DNA of 64,000 nucleotides from Hyphomicrobiales bacterium (lineage in GTDB: Bacteria > Pseudomonadota > Alphaproteobacteria > MED-G09): the NCBI GenBank assembly GCA_028339975.1, contig JAOLDG010000004.1, positions 91,029 to 155,028 of the forward strand, read 5' to 3'. This document shows, piece after piece, positions 48,938 to 58,190 of this stretch. Below the pieces are notes generated by a model that made no database searches, was not told where the DNA came from, and saw nothing but the letters and a program-made list of their open reading frames with translations. The position numbers and the translations under genes were made by a program. Each line of letters starts with the position of its first letter. Position 1 is the first letter of the stretch.

Positions 48938-50220
48938 CCTTTCTCCAGCCCTATCAAGGATAAGGCGATATCAGAAAAAATATCACCCCTTTCTTCAAAA
49001 CTTTTAAATTGGTCATGAGAACTACAGCCGGGTGAAAGAAGGATGTTCCCACCACCAGATTTTTTTGCTTCACTGTATGCTGCTCTTACAGCGGAATCTA
49101 GATTTTGAAAGATCAAAGGATTCTTTAGTTTTGGAGTTAAATTAAATAACTCTTCAGAAGATGATCCAACTAAAAATACCCTTTCAAGGTTTTTAGAAAG
49201 AAGGTTGATCTTTGATAAGTCGTTTCCTTTTGATTCACCTCCTCCAATCCAAAAAATATTTTGATTTAAATCAAATGCCATATTCGTGGCAGAAGGATTA
49301 GTTGCCTTAGAATCGTTTATAAACTTTACTCCATTGCTTTCACAGACCAATTCAAGTCTATGATTAAGGCCTTTGAAATTTTCAAAATAATTACTAGGAA
49401 TAAAATCAGAAATTTCTAAAATTTTTAAAATCTCTTTAATGGAGGTTAAATTTTTGGAATAATATTTTTTTTCATCTAAATTTCCAGAATTACTTAGGAT
49501 TATTTTTTTTGATAAAAAATTCTTTTTTGAGATAAAATCAGTATGCTCATTATTGTTATAAATTATTGAAAAATCATCACGTGTCTGGTTTAAAAAAATC
49601 CTACTTTTAATTTCTCTATATTCCTCAATTGAAGAATGTCTATCAAGATGGTCTTCAGATATATTTAATAGGACTGCTATCTCTGGTTTGATATTTTCTG
49701 TTAATTCAATTTGAAAGGACGATACTTCAATAATATATATTGTTTTTTCATTCCCGGGTTCTAGACTAAGAATAGGTATACCAATATTACCAGCTAGCCT
49801 TGTATCGAATCCCTCTTTTTTTAAAATATCACAAAGAATTGTTGCTGTTGAAGATTTGCCATTAGTTCCAGTGATAGCGATCATAGTACCTGATGGAAAA
49901 GTATTTCCTCGTTCAGCCTCAAAAAGAGAAATATCGCTCATTAGCTTTGTTTTATTTTTATTAAGTTTATTTAAGAAAATTTTATTTTTTAGATCTACGC
50001 CAGGTGATGGAAAAAAGTAATCAAGATTGTCCCAAGGCCATTCCTCTAATTTTGTTAATTTTTCCTTATTATTGAAATATTTTTCTCTTAAGGATATATC
50101 ATCATCCCATAAATATATTTCAGCATTACTATCTTTTATTGATTTAAAAATAGATTCACCTGTTATTCCAAGACCTAAAATACCAACTTTCTTTGAATTA
50201 TATTTATTGAAATCAATCAT
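48931..50220 (-). CDS. murD: UDP-N-acetylmuramoyl-L-alanine--D-glutamate ligase
   Basis: 429 residues. Adds D-Glu to UDP-MurNAc-L-Ala. ILGLGITG at the N-terminus, the ATP loop GTNGKSST (118-125), NISEDHLDRH, FINDSKATNPSAT and LLSPGCSSHDQF are all in place. It starts one base after the mraY stop region and overlaps ftsW by seven bases. Confidence 0.96.
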   Translation of the reverse strand: MIDFNKYNSKKVGILGLGITGESIFKSIKDSNAEIYLWDDDISLREKYFNNKEKLTKLEEWPWDNLDYFFPSPGVDLKNKIFLNKLNKNKTKLMSDISLFEAERGNTFPSGTMIAITGTNGKSSTATILCDILKKEGFDTRLAGNIGIPILSLEPGNEKTIYIIEVSSFQIELTENIKPEIAVLLNISEDHLDRHSSIEEYREIKSRIFLNQTRDDFSIIYNNNEHTDFISKKNFLSKKIILSNSGNLDEKKYYSKNLTSIKEILKILEISDFIPSNYFENFKGLNHRLELVCESNGVKFINDSKATNPSATNMAFDLNQNIFWIGGGESKGNDLSKINLLSKNLERVFLVGSSSEELFNLTPKLKNPLIFQNLDSAVRAAYSEAKKSGGGNILLSPGCSSHDQFKSFEERGDIFSDIALSLIGLEKGC

Positions 50221-50221
50221 T

Positions 50222-51310
50222 TTATCTCAACTTAAGGGTTGCTAGACCAATAATTGAAAAAATTAAAGAAATAATCCAAAACCTTACGACAATAGTGGAT
50301 TCAGACCACCCCTTTTGCTCATAATGATGATGTAATGGGGCCATCAAAAAAACTCTTTTACCTGTGACTTTATAGGATGAAACCTGAATAATCACTGATC
50401 CTGCTTCTAAAACAAAAAGACCACCAATTATAAATAGAACTATCTCATGTCTAACAGAGATAGCGATCGATGCTATTAATCCCCCCAATGAAAGTGAGCC
50501 AGTGTCTCCCATGAAAATCATTGCGGGCGGGGTATTAAACCATAAAAACCCTAACCCAGAACCAAATAAAGCAGCACATATAATAGTTAGCTCTGCAACG
50601 CCTGGAATAAATTGAATAAATAGGTAATCTGAAAAAATATAATTGCCTGCTAAGTAGGCAATCAGCCCCATAGATGATGAAGCTATCATAATTGGAACAA
50701 TGGCAAGTCCATCAAGACCGTCGGTAAGATTCACAGCATTAGAGGTACCAACCAATACACATAAAGAAAATATTATAAAAAACCAGCCATAGACTAACAA
50801 TGGATCCTTTATAAATGGGATTGCAATTGAAAAATTATTTATTTCAGAGAAATTATTAAGAATTAAAAATATACTAGAAAGAGAGATTGAAATTTGAAAA
50901 AAAATTTTTAATTTCCAAGAAATTCCATCAGATGATGAATTTAAAATCTTTTTCATATCATCGGCAAAACCGAGAATACCAAAACTAAGAGCTGTATAAA
51001 GAGTAATCCAAACAAAATTATTTCCTAAATCTGACCAAATTAAAGAGCTTATAACTAAAGAGAGGAGGATTAGAATTCCACCCATTGTTGGTGTTCCTTT
51101 TTTTGTTAGAAGGTGTGATTGTGGCCCGTCAAGCCTTATTGGTTGACCCTTTCTTTGATTTTCTGACATAAAATTAATAAATTTTGGACCTAATATAAGA
51201 CAAATAATTAGTGAGGTAAGAACTGCGCAAAAAACTCTAACTGTAATATAACTGAAAATATTATTAACTGAGGTGTCCGAAAAAAAAGTATTTAAAAAAT
51301 ATAAAATCAC
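50222..51310 (-). CDS. mraY: Phospho-N-acetylmuramoyl-pentapeptide-transferase
   Basis: 362 residues, about ten membrane helices. Transfers phospho-MurNAc-pentapeptide to undecaprenyl phosphate, giving lipid I. TPTMGGIL, the aspartate pair ADDMKK (116-121), NAVNLTDGLDGLAI, the FMGDTGSL loop and APLHHHYEQKGW mark the active site. The start is GTG 51310, sharing its first G with the murF TAG stop. Confidence 0.96.
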   Translation of the reverse strand: MILYFLNTFFSDTSVNNIFSYITVRVFCAVLTSLIICLILGPKFINFMSENQRKGQPIRLDGPQSHLLTKKGTPTMGGILILLSLVISSLIWSDLGNNFVWITLYTALSFGILGFADDMKKILNSSSDGISWKLKIFFQISISLSSIFLILNNFSEINNFSIAIPFIKDPLLVYGWFFIIFSLCVLVGTSNAVNLTDGLDGLAIVPIMIASSSMGLIAYLAGNYIFSDYLFIQFIPGVAELTIICAALFGSGLGFLWFNTPPAMIFMGDTGSLSLGGLIASIAISVRHEIVLFIIGGLFVLEAGSVIIQVSSYKVTGKRVFLMAPLHHHYEQKGWSESTIVVRFWIISLIFSIIGLATLKLR

Positions 51311-52713
51311 TAGGCTATATTCCTATTTAATTGCTCTTCCATTAAGGCATTAAAGATTATTTTTATTCCACTTTTTGAAGAACCCTTTATTAAAACTAAA
51401 TCATTTTCTTTTAATTTATTTTTTAGACTACTAATTAAAATTTCTGGATCTATTGAGTGATAGCCCCTTTTACTGAGGATTAAATTATCCCATAAATTCT
51501 TTATTTCACTTCCAATACAGAAAACTAAATCAACATCAGATTCATTAATGAAGGAGGCTATTTCAATGTGCATTTCTTTAGAAAAATTACCTAGCTCTAG
51601 CATATCACCAAAAACTAAAATTTTTCTTTTAGACTTTAAAAAATCAATTTCTGATAATAGGTTAATAGATGATTTTGTTGATTCTGGATTAGCATTATAG
51701 CTCTCATCAATTACTTCTATTTTTTTTCCTATGATTGATAAATCATGGATTTTTCCGCGACCATCCATTGACTCAAAATTTGAAATGGTCTGTTTGGAAA
51801 CATCTGGACTAACTCCCAATAAAAAGCATACTCCAATGACGGCAATTGAGTTCATTGCCATATGACTACCAGGAGCTTTTAAACTATAAGATATATTAGC
51901 TTTATTAATAGTTGCATCTATTAGGGATAAACCTGAGGAATATGAATATTTTTCTAAAATGAAATTAGAGTTTTTCTTGTATCCAAATTTTAAAATTTTT
52001 AAATTTTTATTTTCAAAAAGTTTTTTAGAGTATGAGCTTAAGGATATATTTTCATTAATAATTAGCTTTCCGTTGGAAGTTATCCCGCTGACTATTTCCA
52101 TTTTAGCTTTTTCAATTTCTTTTTTTGAATTTAAATTTCCGATATGCGCATTCCCAGTATTATTAATGAGAGCAATATGTGGTTCTACTAAATTACTTAA
52201 ATAAGAAATTTCACCAGCATTGTTCATTCCTAATTCAAAAATAGAAAAATCTGAATCAATAGGCATTCTAGATAGCGAGAGGGAGACGCCAATTTTATTA
52301 TTATACGAAGCTTCAGAATAATGAATCTTACCTGATTTACTTAGTGATAAGGCTAACATCTCTTTAACTGTAGTCTTTCCAGAGCTACCTGTAATAGCAA
52401 TAATTTTTCCTTTATTCCTTTTTCTCGAGAATCTACCTAATGATATTAAGGCATTAAAAACATCGCTTACAATTATGACTTTATCTTTAAATGCCAATGA
52501 AGGAGCATTGGAAATTACAATAGATGCACCTTTTTTTATTGCTGATGAGATAAACTGGTGGCCATCATAATTAGGCCCAGCTAAGGCAAAAAATATATCT
52601 CCTTTTTTTAATGTTCTTGTATCAATGGAAACTCCAGAAGCGCTCCAATCTGAAGGCCCATGACCATTTATAATCCCAATAACTTGCTCACCTTTCCATA
52701 AAAATTTACTCAT
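51310..52713 (-). CDS. murF: UDP-MurNAc-tripeptide--D-alanyl-D-alanine ligase
   Basis: 467 residues. Adds D-Ala-D-Ala to complete the pentapeptide. SIDTRTLKKGDIFFAL, the ATP loop GSSGKTT (109-115), FELGMNNAGEI and DESYNANPES are diagnostic. I chose ATG 52713 with GAGG six bases upstream; a TTG four codons earlier would sit on that box. It overlaps the murE stop by eight bases (ATGAGTAA). Confidence 0.95.
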   Translation of the reverse strand: MSKFLWKGEQVIGIINGHGPSDWSASGVSIDTRTLKKGDIFFALAGPNYDGHQFISSAIKKGASIVISNAPSLAFKDKVIIVSDVFNALISLGRFSRKRNKGKIIAITGSSGKTTVKEMLALSLSKSGKIHYSEASYNNKIGVSLSLSRMPIDSDFSIFELGMNNAGEISYLSNLVEPHIALINNTGNAHIGNLNSKKEIEKAKMEIVSGITSNGKLIINENISLSSYSKKLFENKNLKILKFGYKKNSNFILEKYSYSSGLSLIDATINKANISYSLKAPGSHMAMNSIAVIGVCFLLGVSPDVSKQTISNFESMDGRGKIHDLSIIGKKIEVIDESYNANPESTKSSINLLSEIDFLKSKRKILVFGDMLELGNFSKEMHIEIASFINESDVDLVFCIGSEIKNLWDNLILSKRGYHSIDPEILISSLKNKLKENDLVLIKGSSKSGIKIIFNALMEEQLNRNIA

Positions 52714-54145
52714 ATGAAGCCTCAAGAAAATTTTCTACAGTCTTACGGTCTGAAAAAGGGGTGTGAGTATTACCTATAATTTGAGTTTCCTCATGCCCTT
52801 TTCCGGCTATTAATAAAATATCCTGACTTTTCATTCTTGATAAAGCAAATTCAATGGCCTTAGTCCTATCAAGAATTAATGTGGCTTCTGGACAACCCTT
52901 AAGGATTGCATTGGCAATACTCAATGGATCCTCACTTCTAGGATTATCATTTGTGATAATTATTTCATCACAATACTCTTGAGCAACCTGGCCCATTATT
53001 GACCTTTTTGATTGATCTCTATCACCCCCACAACCAAAAATAATTATCAACTTTCCCTTATCTTCTCGCTCAATACTTCTTAGCGTACAAGATAAGGCTT
53101 CAGGTGTGTGAGCATAATCAATGATGATATTAGAATGATTATTTTTACTTATAGGCTCAAGGCGACCCTGGGCAGGTTTCAATTTTTCTAAAACAGAAAA
53201 AACTTCATTATAATTACATCCTGAGGCAATCGCTAATCCGGCTGCTGATAAAATATTTAAGATTTGAAAATAAGCTCTAACATTTAAAGAAAATGAAAAA
53301 GTCTCTTTTTGATAAATAATACTAACCTTAATTCCCTCTTTTAACCTCTCAACAGATGTTATATTTATAAATTCAGCACCTTCTCCGATATCAAGAACTT
53401 TTTTATTTAATAATTTTAATTTTTTTGAAAAATAACTACCGTATTCATTGTCGACGCATATAACTGAAGGCTTATCATTTGAAAGGATCTCTTCAAAAAG
53501 CTTAAATTTAACTTTTAGGTACTCTCCAAATGTTTCATGATAATCCAAATGGTCTAAACTTAAGTTAGTAAAGCAAGCAGAGTTAAAATCAATTGAATCA
53601 ACTCGACTCTGTTGAATTCCGTGACTCGAAACCTCTAAAGCTAAATGTGAAACACCTGATAATGATAAATCATTTATTAATTTATGTAATTCGATTGGTC
53701 CAGGTGTTGTGTTCTCAGTTTTAAAATTAATATCACTTGATTTGACGCCAAGTGTTCCTATTCTTGCGGCATTAATATCCAAAAAGCTCCAAATTTGATA
53801 CAAGAAATCTACTGTAGAAGTTTTCCCATTTGTACCTGTAACACCGCAAATAATAGGTGGTGAATTTGGAAAAAATAATTTTGATATTTCAGATAATTTT
53901 TTTCTAGGGCTATCATTGATAATAACTGGAATTTTAACATCAGATGTTTCCAATATCTTTTCGGATGTTAAAATTGCTGATGCGCCTAGTTTAATTGCTT
54001 CATTAATAAAATGTACTCCATTCTCTTTAGAGCCATTAATTGCTACAAAAAGATCTCCTTTCTTTACTTTTTTACTATTATCTTGAATACCGGAAATATT
54101 AATATCTTTAGGAAGTGAGCTATCAATATGATTTAAATTAATCAT
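52706..54145 (-). CDS. murE: UDP-MurNAc-L-Ala-D-Glu--meso-diaminopimelate ligase
   Basis: 479 residues. Adds the third amino acid of the stem peptide. DNSKKVKKGDLFVAI, the ATP loop GTNGKTS (104-110) and, importantly, DNPR in ITNDNPRSEDP show the meso-diaminopimelate type rather than lysine. Its ATG shares a base with the ftsI stop (TAATG). Confidence 0.96.
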   Translation of the reverse strand: MINLNHIDSSLPKDINISGIQDNSKKVKKGDLFVAINGSKENGVHFINEAIKLGASAILTSEKILETSDVKIPVIINDSPRKKLSEISKLFFPNSPPIICGVTGTNGKTSTVDFLYQIWSFLDINAARIGTLGVKSSDINFKTENTTPGPIELHKLINDLSLSGVSHLALEVSSHGIQQSRVDSIDFNSACFTNLSLDHLDYHETFGEYLKVKFKLFEEILSNDKPSVICVDNEYGSYFSKKLKLLNKKVLDIGEGAEFINITSVERLKEGIKVSIIYQKETFSFSLNVRAYFQILNILSAAGLAIASGCNYNEVFSVLEKLKPAQGRLEPISKNNHSNIIIDYAHTPEALSCTLRSIEREDKGKLIIIFGCGGDRDQSKRSIMGQVAQEYCDEIIITNDNPRSEDPLSIANAILKGCPEATLILDRTKAIEFALSRMKSQDILLIAGKGHEETQIIGNTHTPFSDRKTVENFLEASYE

Positions 54146-55899
54146 TACAGAGTCTCTTTTTTAAATTCACTATAGGTAGAAAGCTCAACTTCTTTTTTTT
54201 CATCATACTCAACGTTAAGTATTGGCGCTATTAATCTAATAATATTTCCAGCTGTAGGCCCAGCATTCCAATAAGAACTATTCCTTTTAACACCCTTATT
54301 AATATTTGCCTTTGGTCTCTCAAAGCTCACTAAGATAACATACTGGGGTTCCCATCCAGGAAAAGCGCCAACAAATGCTGTTCTATTTCCACATCCCCCA
54401 TAAGATCCATTACAAGGTATATCTGCAGTTCCTGTTTTTCCTATTACAGCATATCCAGGAATATCAGCTTGTGCTCCCGAACCATTCTTAACCACCTGTC
54501 TCATTGCGTATCGTAATTTTTCACTAACCTCTTCACGAATTATGGAATGCCCTCTTTGATCACGCTTATTCAATGAATACAAAGTTGGCTTTATTCTGTA
54601 TCCTCCATTTACAATTGATGCCACGCCAGAGGCAAAAGATAAGGGAACAACACCTAGGCCTTGACCAAAAGATATTGTAATCATTGAATTATCTGACCAC
54701 TTTTCTGGAATTAAAGGCGAACCTGTCTCAAATATTTCAAGAAAGTACTCATCAAGCAGACCGGCTTCTTGAAGAAAAGATTTTTGCTTTGATCTACCAA
54801 CAATTTGGGCTATTTGAGCCATGCATCTATTTGAAGATCTAACAAGGCATTCAACAGGATTTATTGGTTTAGATGCGTTGTCATTATTGTAATTTTTCAG
54901 ACATCTGTTGGCTGCTATTTTAATACAAATAGTATCATCAAAAGTATCATTTAGATTGATGCTTTTATCCTCAAGCGCCATTGCTAAAGTCATGATCTTC
55001 ATAACGGAACCTAGTTCATAACTACCTTGCATAACTTGATTAAAAGTTGCTTTTTTGAACTCATCCTTAGAATAGTTTTTATTTATGATATTTGGATCAA
55101 ATGTTGGCAATGATGCCGAAGCAATAATTTCTCCGCTAATTACATCAATTACTATTCCAAAACCACTATCAGCATTATAAAGATCAATACCTTTTTTTAT
55201 TTCATCTTCCAAATGAAACTGAACGGTAATATCAATACTTAAATTAATATCCTTTTGAAGTAATTTAGATTTTGGTATAGTTTTTTCAATTCCAGATAAG
55301 CCAACCAAATCTCTTCCTGAATAACCAATTACATGAGAAGCTAATTCTTTATTTGTATATATTCTTCTCCAAACTGGGTGGAATTCAACCTCAGCAACTC
55401 CGGAATTTAATATATCATAATGCTCAACATCGCTAATATCATCAGCTAACTCTACATAACTTCTCTTTTCTAATTTTTTTACTAACCTCTCTTCATCCCA
55501 CAAAGGTAGTACAGCCTTAATTAATCTTGCTGTTTCAATTGGATTAACAGGGTTTCTTATGGATGCTCTTTTTGTTCTAACGCTTGTTACCAATAGCTTA
55601 TTATTTCGGTCAAAAATTTCTGGGACAGGGCTTTTAACCGTTTTGGATACAATACTTCTAGGAATACCCCTGATATCCCCGGGGAATAGCGCCAAAGAAG
55701 TGCTCTTTAAAATGAAAAGGGAGAAAATAAAAATAAAAGAGAATTTAGCTAAATGAATTCTTTCTTTGCTAATGTGAGGAGAATTTCTACTTACATAGCT
55801 TTCTTGATGACTATTTTTTTCTGATTTAAAGAATACTCCCAAGTCGTCCCCTGCAATAATTTTTGTTTTCTTGAGTTTATTTTTAAAAATTTTTCCCAT
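54145..55899 (-). CDS. ftsI: Septal peptidoglycan transpeptidase FtsI (PBP3)
   Basis: 584 residues. A cytoplasmic tail of about 50 residues, one membrane helix (52-72), a pedestal domain and a transpeptidase domain. Motifs: SxxK at Ser298-Lys301 (GSVMK), SSN at 355-357 and KTGT at 488-491. It crosslinks septal peptidoglycan with FtsW. The stop shares a base with murE. The basic, serine-rich cytoplasmic tail is rather long for the family. Confidence 0.95.
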   Translation of the reverse strand: MGKIFKNKLKKTKIIAGDDLGVFFKSEKNSHQESYVSRNSPHISKERIHLAKFSFIFIFSLFILKSTSLALFPGDIRGIPRSIVSKTVKSPVPEIFDRNNKLLVTSVRTKRASIRNPVNPIETARLIKAVLPLWDEERLVKKLEKRSYVELADDISDVEHYDILNSGVAEVEFHPVWRRIYTNKELASHVIGYSGRDLVGLSGIEKTIPKSKLLQKDINLSIDITVQFHLEDEIKKGIDLYNADSGFGIVIDVISGEIIASASLPTFDPNIINKNYSKDEFKKATFNQVMQGSYELGSVMKIMTLAMALEDKSINLNDTFDDTICIKIAANRCLKNYNNDNASKPINPVECLVRSSNRCMAQIAQIVGRSKQKSFLQEAGLLDEYFLEIFETGSPLIPEKWSDNSMITISFGQGLGVVPLSFASGVASIVNGGYRIKPTLYSLNKRDQRGHSIIREEVSEKLRYAMRQVVKNGSGAQADIPGYAVIGKTGTADIPCNGSYGGCGNRTAFVGAFPGWEPQYVILVSFERPKANINKGVKRNSSYWNAGPTAGNIIRLIAPILNVEYDEKKEVELSTYSEFKKETL

Positions 55900-56184
55900 T
55901 TATCTTATTTCTTCTAATTTTATAAATTTTATATTTTTTCCTTTTGCAGGCGAAAGCTTTAAAGTCGATCGATGTTTATCTGATAAAATCTTAAGCCTTG
56001 CTGGACTAGTTCTAACAACCCAATCAGTCTTCAAAAGATTTTCTTTATTTTCCTCATGCTGAATAACAGCATTTATATTATTAAGTTTTCTAGTTTGATT
56101 TTTTATTTCATGACTAATTATTTGATTAGAAACTATCAGGCTAATAAAAGTTAAAAGCAGGCTATAAACAAATACCTTAAACAT
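55900..56184 (-). CDS. ftsL: FtsL-like divisome protein
   Basis: 94 residues. A short cytoplasmic end, one membrane helix (about 3-21) and a coiled-coil-like periplasmic part. The motif LLKTDWVVRTSPARLKILSDKH, cited in part (TDWVVRTSPARL), matches the alphaproteobacterial FtsL signature near the C-terminus. It scaffolds FtsQ/FtsB and activates FtsWI. Assignment also rests on position between rsmH and ftsI. It overlaps rsmH by eight bases (ATGTTTAA). Confidence 0.82.
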   Translation of the reverse strand: MFKVFVYSLLLTFISLIVSNQIISHEIKNQTRKLNNINAVIQHEENKENLLKTDWVVRTSPARLKILSDKHRSTLKLSPAKGKNIKFIKLEEIR

Positions 56185-57148
56185 CTACCCCACCATACTT
56201 CCGATAATTATGATCTGATTTATTGCTAGTTAGCTCTGTTTTATATGCATATCTCAAGCGAGCTGATCGAGCTCTTGGGTTATTTTTTATCTCGACATCA
56301 CCTGGCTTAGTAGCTCTTCTATTTTTATAAAAAAATGGATGGGATAATTCTCCGTTCTTGTATTTTTTTTCTGAAGTAGAGTTGTATCTTAAGAAGTTTT
56401 TAACAATTCTATCCTCTAAAGAGTGAAACGCAATTACGATCAACTTACCGCCTTCATGTAAGAGTTTTTCTGAGGCAATTAAAACCCTATATAATTCTTT
56501 TAATTCGTCATTTAAAAATATTCTTAACCCTTGAAAGGTTTTTGTTGCAGGATGAATTTTTGAATACTTACCTCCAACAGATTTTTTGATAATGTCAGAT
56601 AATTCAAAAGTAGTTTCTATTTTTTTGATTTTCCTTCCTTCAATTATTCCATGAGCAATTCTTCTTGATTTTCTCTCTTCTCCATAACGAAAAATAATAT
56701 TTGCTAGATCTTTCTCTTGGTATTTATTAACTATTTCAAATGCAGTTTGACCATCGGCTCCCATCCTCATATCGAGCGGAGCATCAAATCTAAATGAAAA
56801 ACCTCTTTCAGCATTATCAAGCTGCATTGAGGAAACGCCTAGATCTAAAAATATTGCATTTACTTTTTCTATTCCAAGGTTTGCAATATGATTTTCTATA
56901 TCGCCAAATTTCCCTTCCACAAGAGAGAGTCTACTGGCATATGACTTGTACTCATCATCGTTCAATGATAGTGCCGATGGATCTCTATCAATTCCTATAA
57001 CATTACAGTTAGATGTTTTTAAAATTTCACGAGTATGACCTCCTGCACCAAGCGTACAATCTACATAAATTTCATTTTCAGAAGGTTTTAAAATATCAAT
57101 AACCTCGTCTAGCATAATTGATTTATGAAGAGGGTTTTGTTCTTTCAT
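56177..57148 (-). CDS. rsmH: 16S rRNA (cytosine1402-N4)-methyltransferase
   Basis: 323 residues (also called MraW). Methylates C1402 in the ribosomal P site with SAM. HKSIMLDEVIDIL, motif I VDCTLGAGGHT (29-39), FLDLGVSSMQLD and FHSLEDRIVKNF are diagnostic. The ATG shares one base with the mraZ TGA stop. Confidence 0.96.
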   Translation of the reverse strand: MKEQNPLHKSIMLDEVIDILKPSENEIYVDCTLGAGGHTREILKTSNCNVIGIDRDPSALSLNDDEYKSYASRLSLVEGKFGDIENHIANLGIEKVNAIFLDLGVSSMQLDNAERGFSFRFDAPLDMRMGADGQTAFEIVNKYQEKDLANIIFRYGEERKSRRIAHGIIEGRKIKKIETTFELSDIIKKSVGGKYSKIHPATKTFQGLRIFLNDELKELYRVLIASEKLLHEGGKLIVIAFHSLEDRIVKNFLRYNSTSEKKYKNGELSHPFFYKNRRATKPGDVEIKNNPRARSARLRYAYKTELTSNKSDHNYRKYGGVDV

Positions 57149-57627
57149 CAGTCATCAACCTTTTTGTTTTCTTTGCCTACAGGGGAAGGTCCAATTAAAT
57201 TTCTATTCTCCAACGCTTTAATTTTTGCTTCTCTTTTAAATTCATTAAAGTCATCAGGATTCCACATTTGAAATTTTCTACCTTGACCAACAAAAATAAC
57301 TTTCTCACTTAAATTTGCGTGCTCAATAAGAATTTCAGGTAAAGAAATCCTCCCATCTTGGTCATAAGAAAGACTGTAAGTGTCTGCAAATAACGCAGTA
57401 GATAAAGCATCTGTCTCTTCTGCAAATAACTGCATTTTCTCAACACTCAATGATATTTGATCAATTAAATCTTGCCCCCCACCATCAACTGCCTTTGATG
57501 TAAATGAAGGAAAAAGATAAACACCTGGATAACCTTGGAATTCTAAAGCAGATCTAAAAGGGGCGGGAATAGAAATTCTTCCCTTAGAATCTATTTTATT
57601 AATTGCGCTGGACATAAAAATTTTCAA
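57148..57627 (-). CDS. mraZ: Transcriptional regulator MraZ
   Basis: 159 residues with two SpoVT/AbrB-like half-domains: INKIDSKGRISIPAPFR (about 9-25) and the second SLSYDQDGRISLPEILIEHA. MraZ forms a ring that binds TGGG repeats and represses the dcw operon in E. coli. I keep the TTG start at 57627, which has AAGGG eight bases upstream; ATG 57615 is 20 bases from that box, and the family usually has an F-L/M-S strand right at the N-terminus. It heads the operon, with a matching three-box operator upstream. Confidence 0.93.
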   Translation of the reverse strand: MKIFMSSAINKIDSKGRISIPAPFRSALEFQGYPGVYLFPSFTSKAVDGGGQDLIDQISLSVEKMQLFAEETDALSTALFADTYSLSYDQDGRISLPEILIEHANLSEKVIFVGQGRKFQMWNPDDFNEFKREAKIKALENRNLIGPSPVGKENKKVDD

Positions 57628-57693
57628 AGTAAAATCCCTTTATTCAATCTAAGCAAAGCGATACCCAAATCTTATTAACTAAGACCTATATGA

Positions 57694-57725
57694 ATTATCA
57701 TGGGATATTATGGGAGTCAATGGGA
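57694..57725 (-). promoter_or_regulatory. MraZ operator (three TGGGA boxes) with overlapping promoter elements
   Basis: TGGGA occurs at 57701-57705, 57711-57715 and 57721-57725, exactly 10 bp apart, about 75-100 bp upstream of mraZ. On the mraZ strand, TTGACT (57720-57715) lies between boxes and GATAAT (57699-57694) follows after 15 nt, a short spacer. MraZ is known to bind TGGGN direct repeats with 5-nt spacers, which is exactly this geometry. Autorepression by promoter occlusion is inferred. Confidence 0.75.
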
Positions 57726-57792
57726 AAAATAATTAAAAAGTTAATAATATCTTATAACGCATTGAAAAAATTATATATAATTTTAAGAAATT

Positions 57793-58140
57793 GTCAGATG
57801 GTCTATAAGCCGGGTTCTGTCCTTGTTAAAGGTGATGACCATTCATCTGGAATATACGTTACCGCATATCTCTAGCAACCTACCCGAATAACTAGAACGA
57901 GAAATTCCTGGTATAACCAGCGTTATTCCTATTTGGTCTTGCTCCCGGTGGGGTTTACCCTGCCATACATGTTACCATATACGCGGTGCGCTCTTACCGC
58001 ACCTTTTCACCCTTACCATAAAGGCGGTTTATTTTCTGTGGCACTTTCCCTAAGGTCACCCTCGCCGGGAGTTACCCGGCACCGTGTCTCATGGAGCCCG
58101 GACTTTCCTCTCTTAAAAAGCGATCATCCAACCATCTGAC
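57793..58140 (-). ncRNA. rnpB: RNase P RNA, bacterial class A
   Basis: About 348 nt. The 5' end GTCAGATGGT (from 58140) pairs with ACCATCTGAC at the 3' end to close P1. Conserved segments on the minus strand include GAGGAAAGTCCGGGCTCC after the 5' end and ACAGAACCCGGCTTATAG near the 3' end. It is the catalytic RNA that matures tRNA 5' ends. It lies directly upstream of the mraZ operator, and a promoter ends six bases before its first G. Confidence 0.97.
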
Positions 58141-58146
58141 ATTTTT

Positions 58147-58175
58147 TTTCTATTTAAAAAAGTATTACAGGTCAA
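58147..58175 (-). promoter_or_regulatory. rnpB promoter
   Basis: TTGACC (58175-58170), a 17-nt spacer and TAGAAA (58152-58147), then six bases to the first G of the RNA at 58140. The same TTGACC with 17-nt spacing occurs before ilvB. Position relative to the RNA end makes this the best-supported promoter in the window. Confidence 0.7.
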
Positions 58176-58190
58176 GAACTTAAGAATTTT

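Noticed and set aside
57933..58139. 68-codon open frame on the plus strand
   Set aside because: It lies inside RNase P RNA and has no ribosome site.
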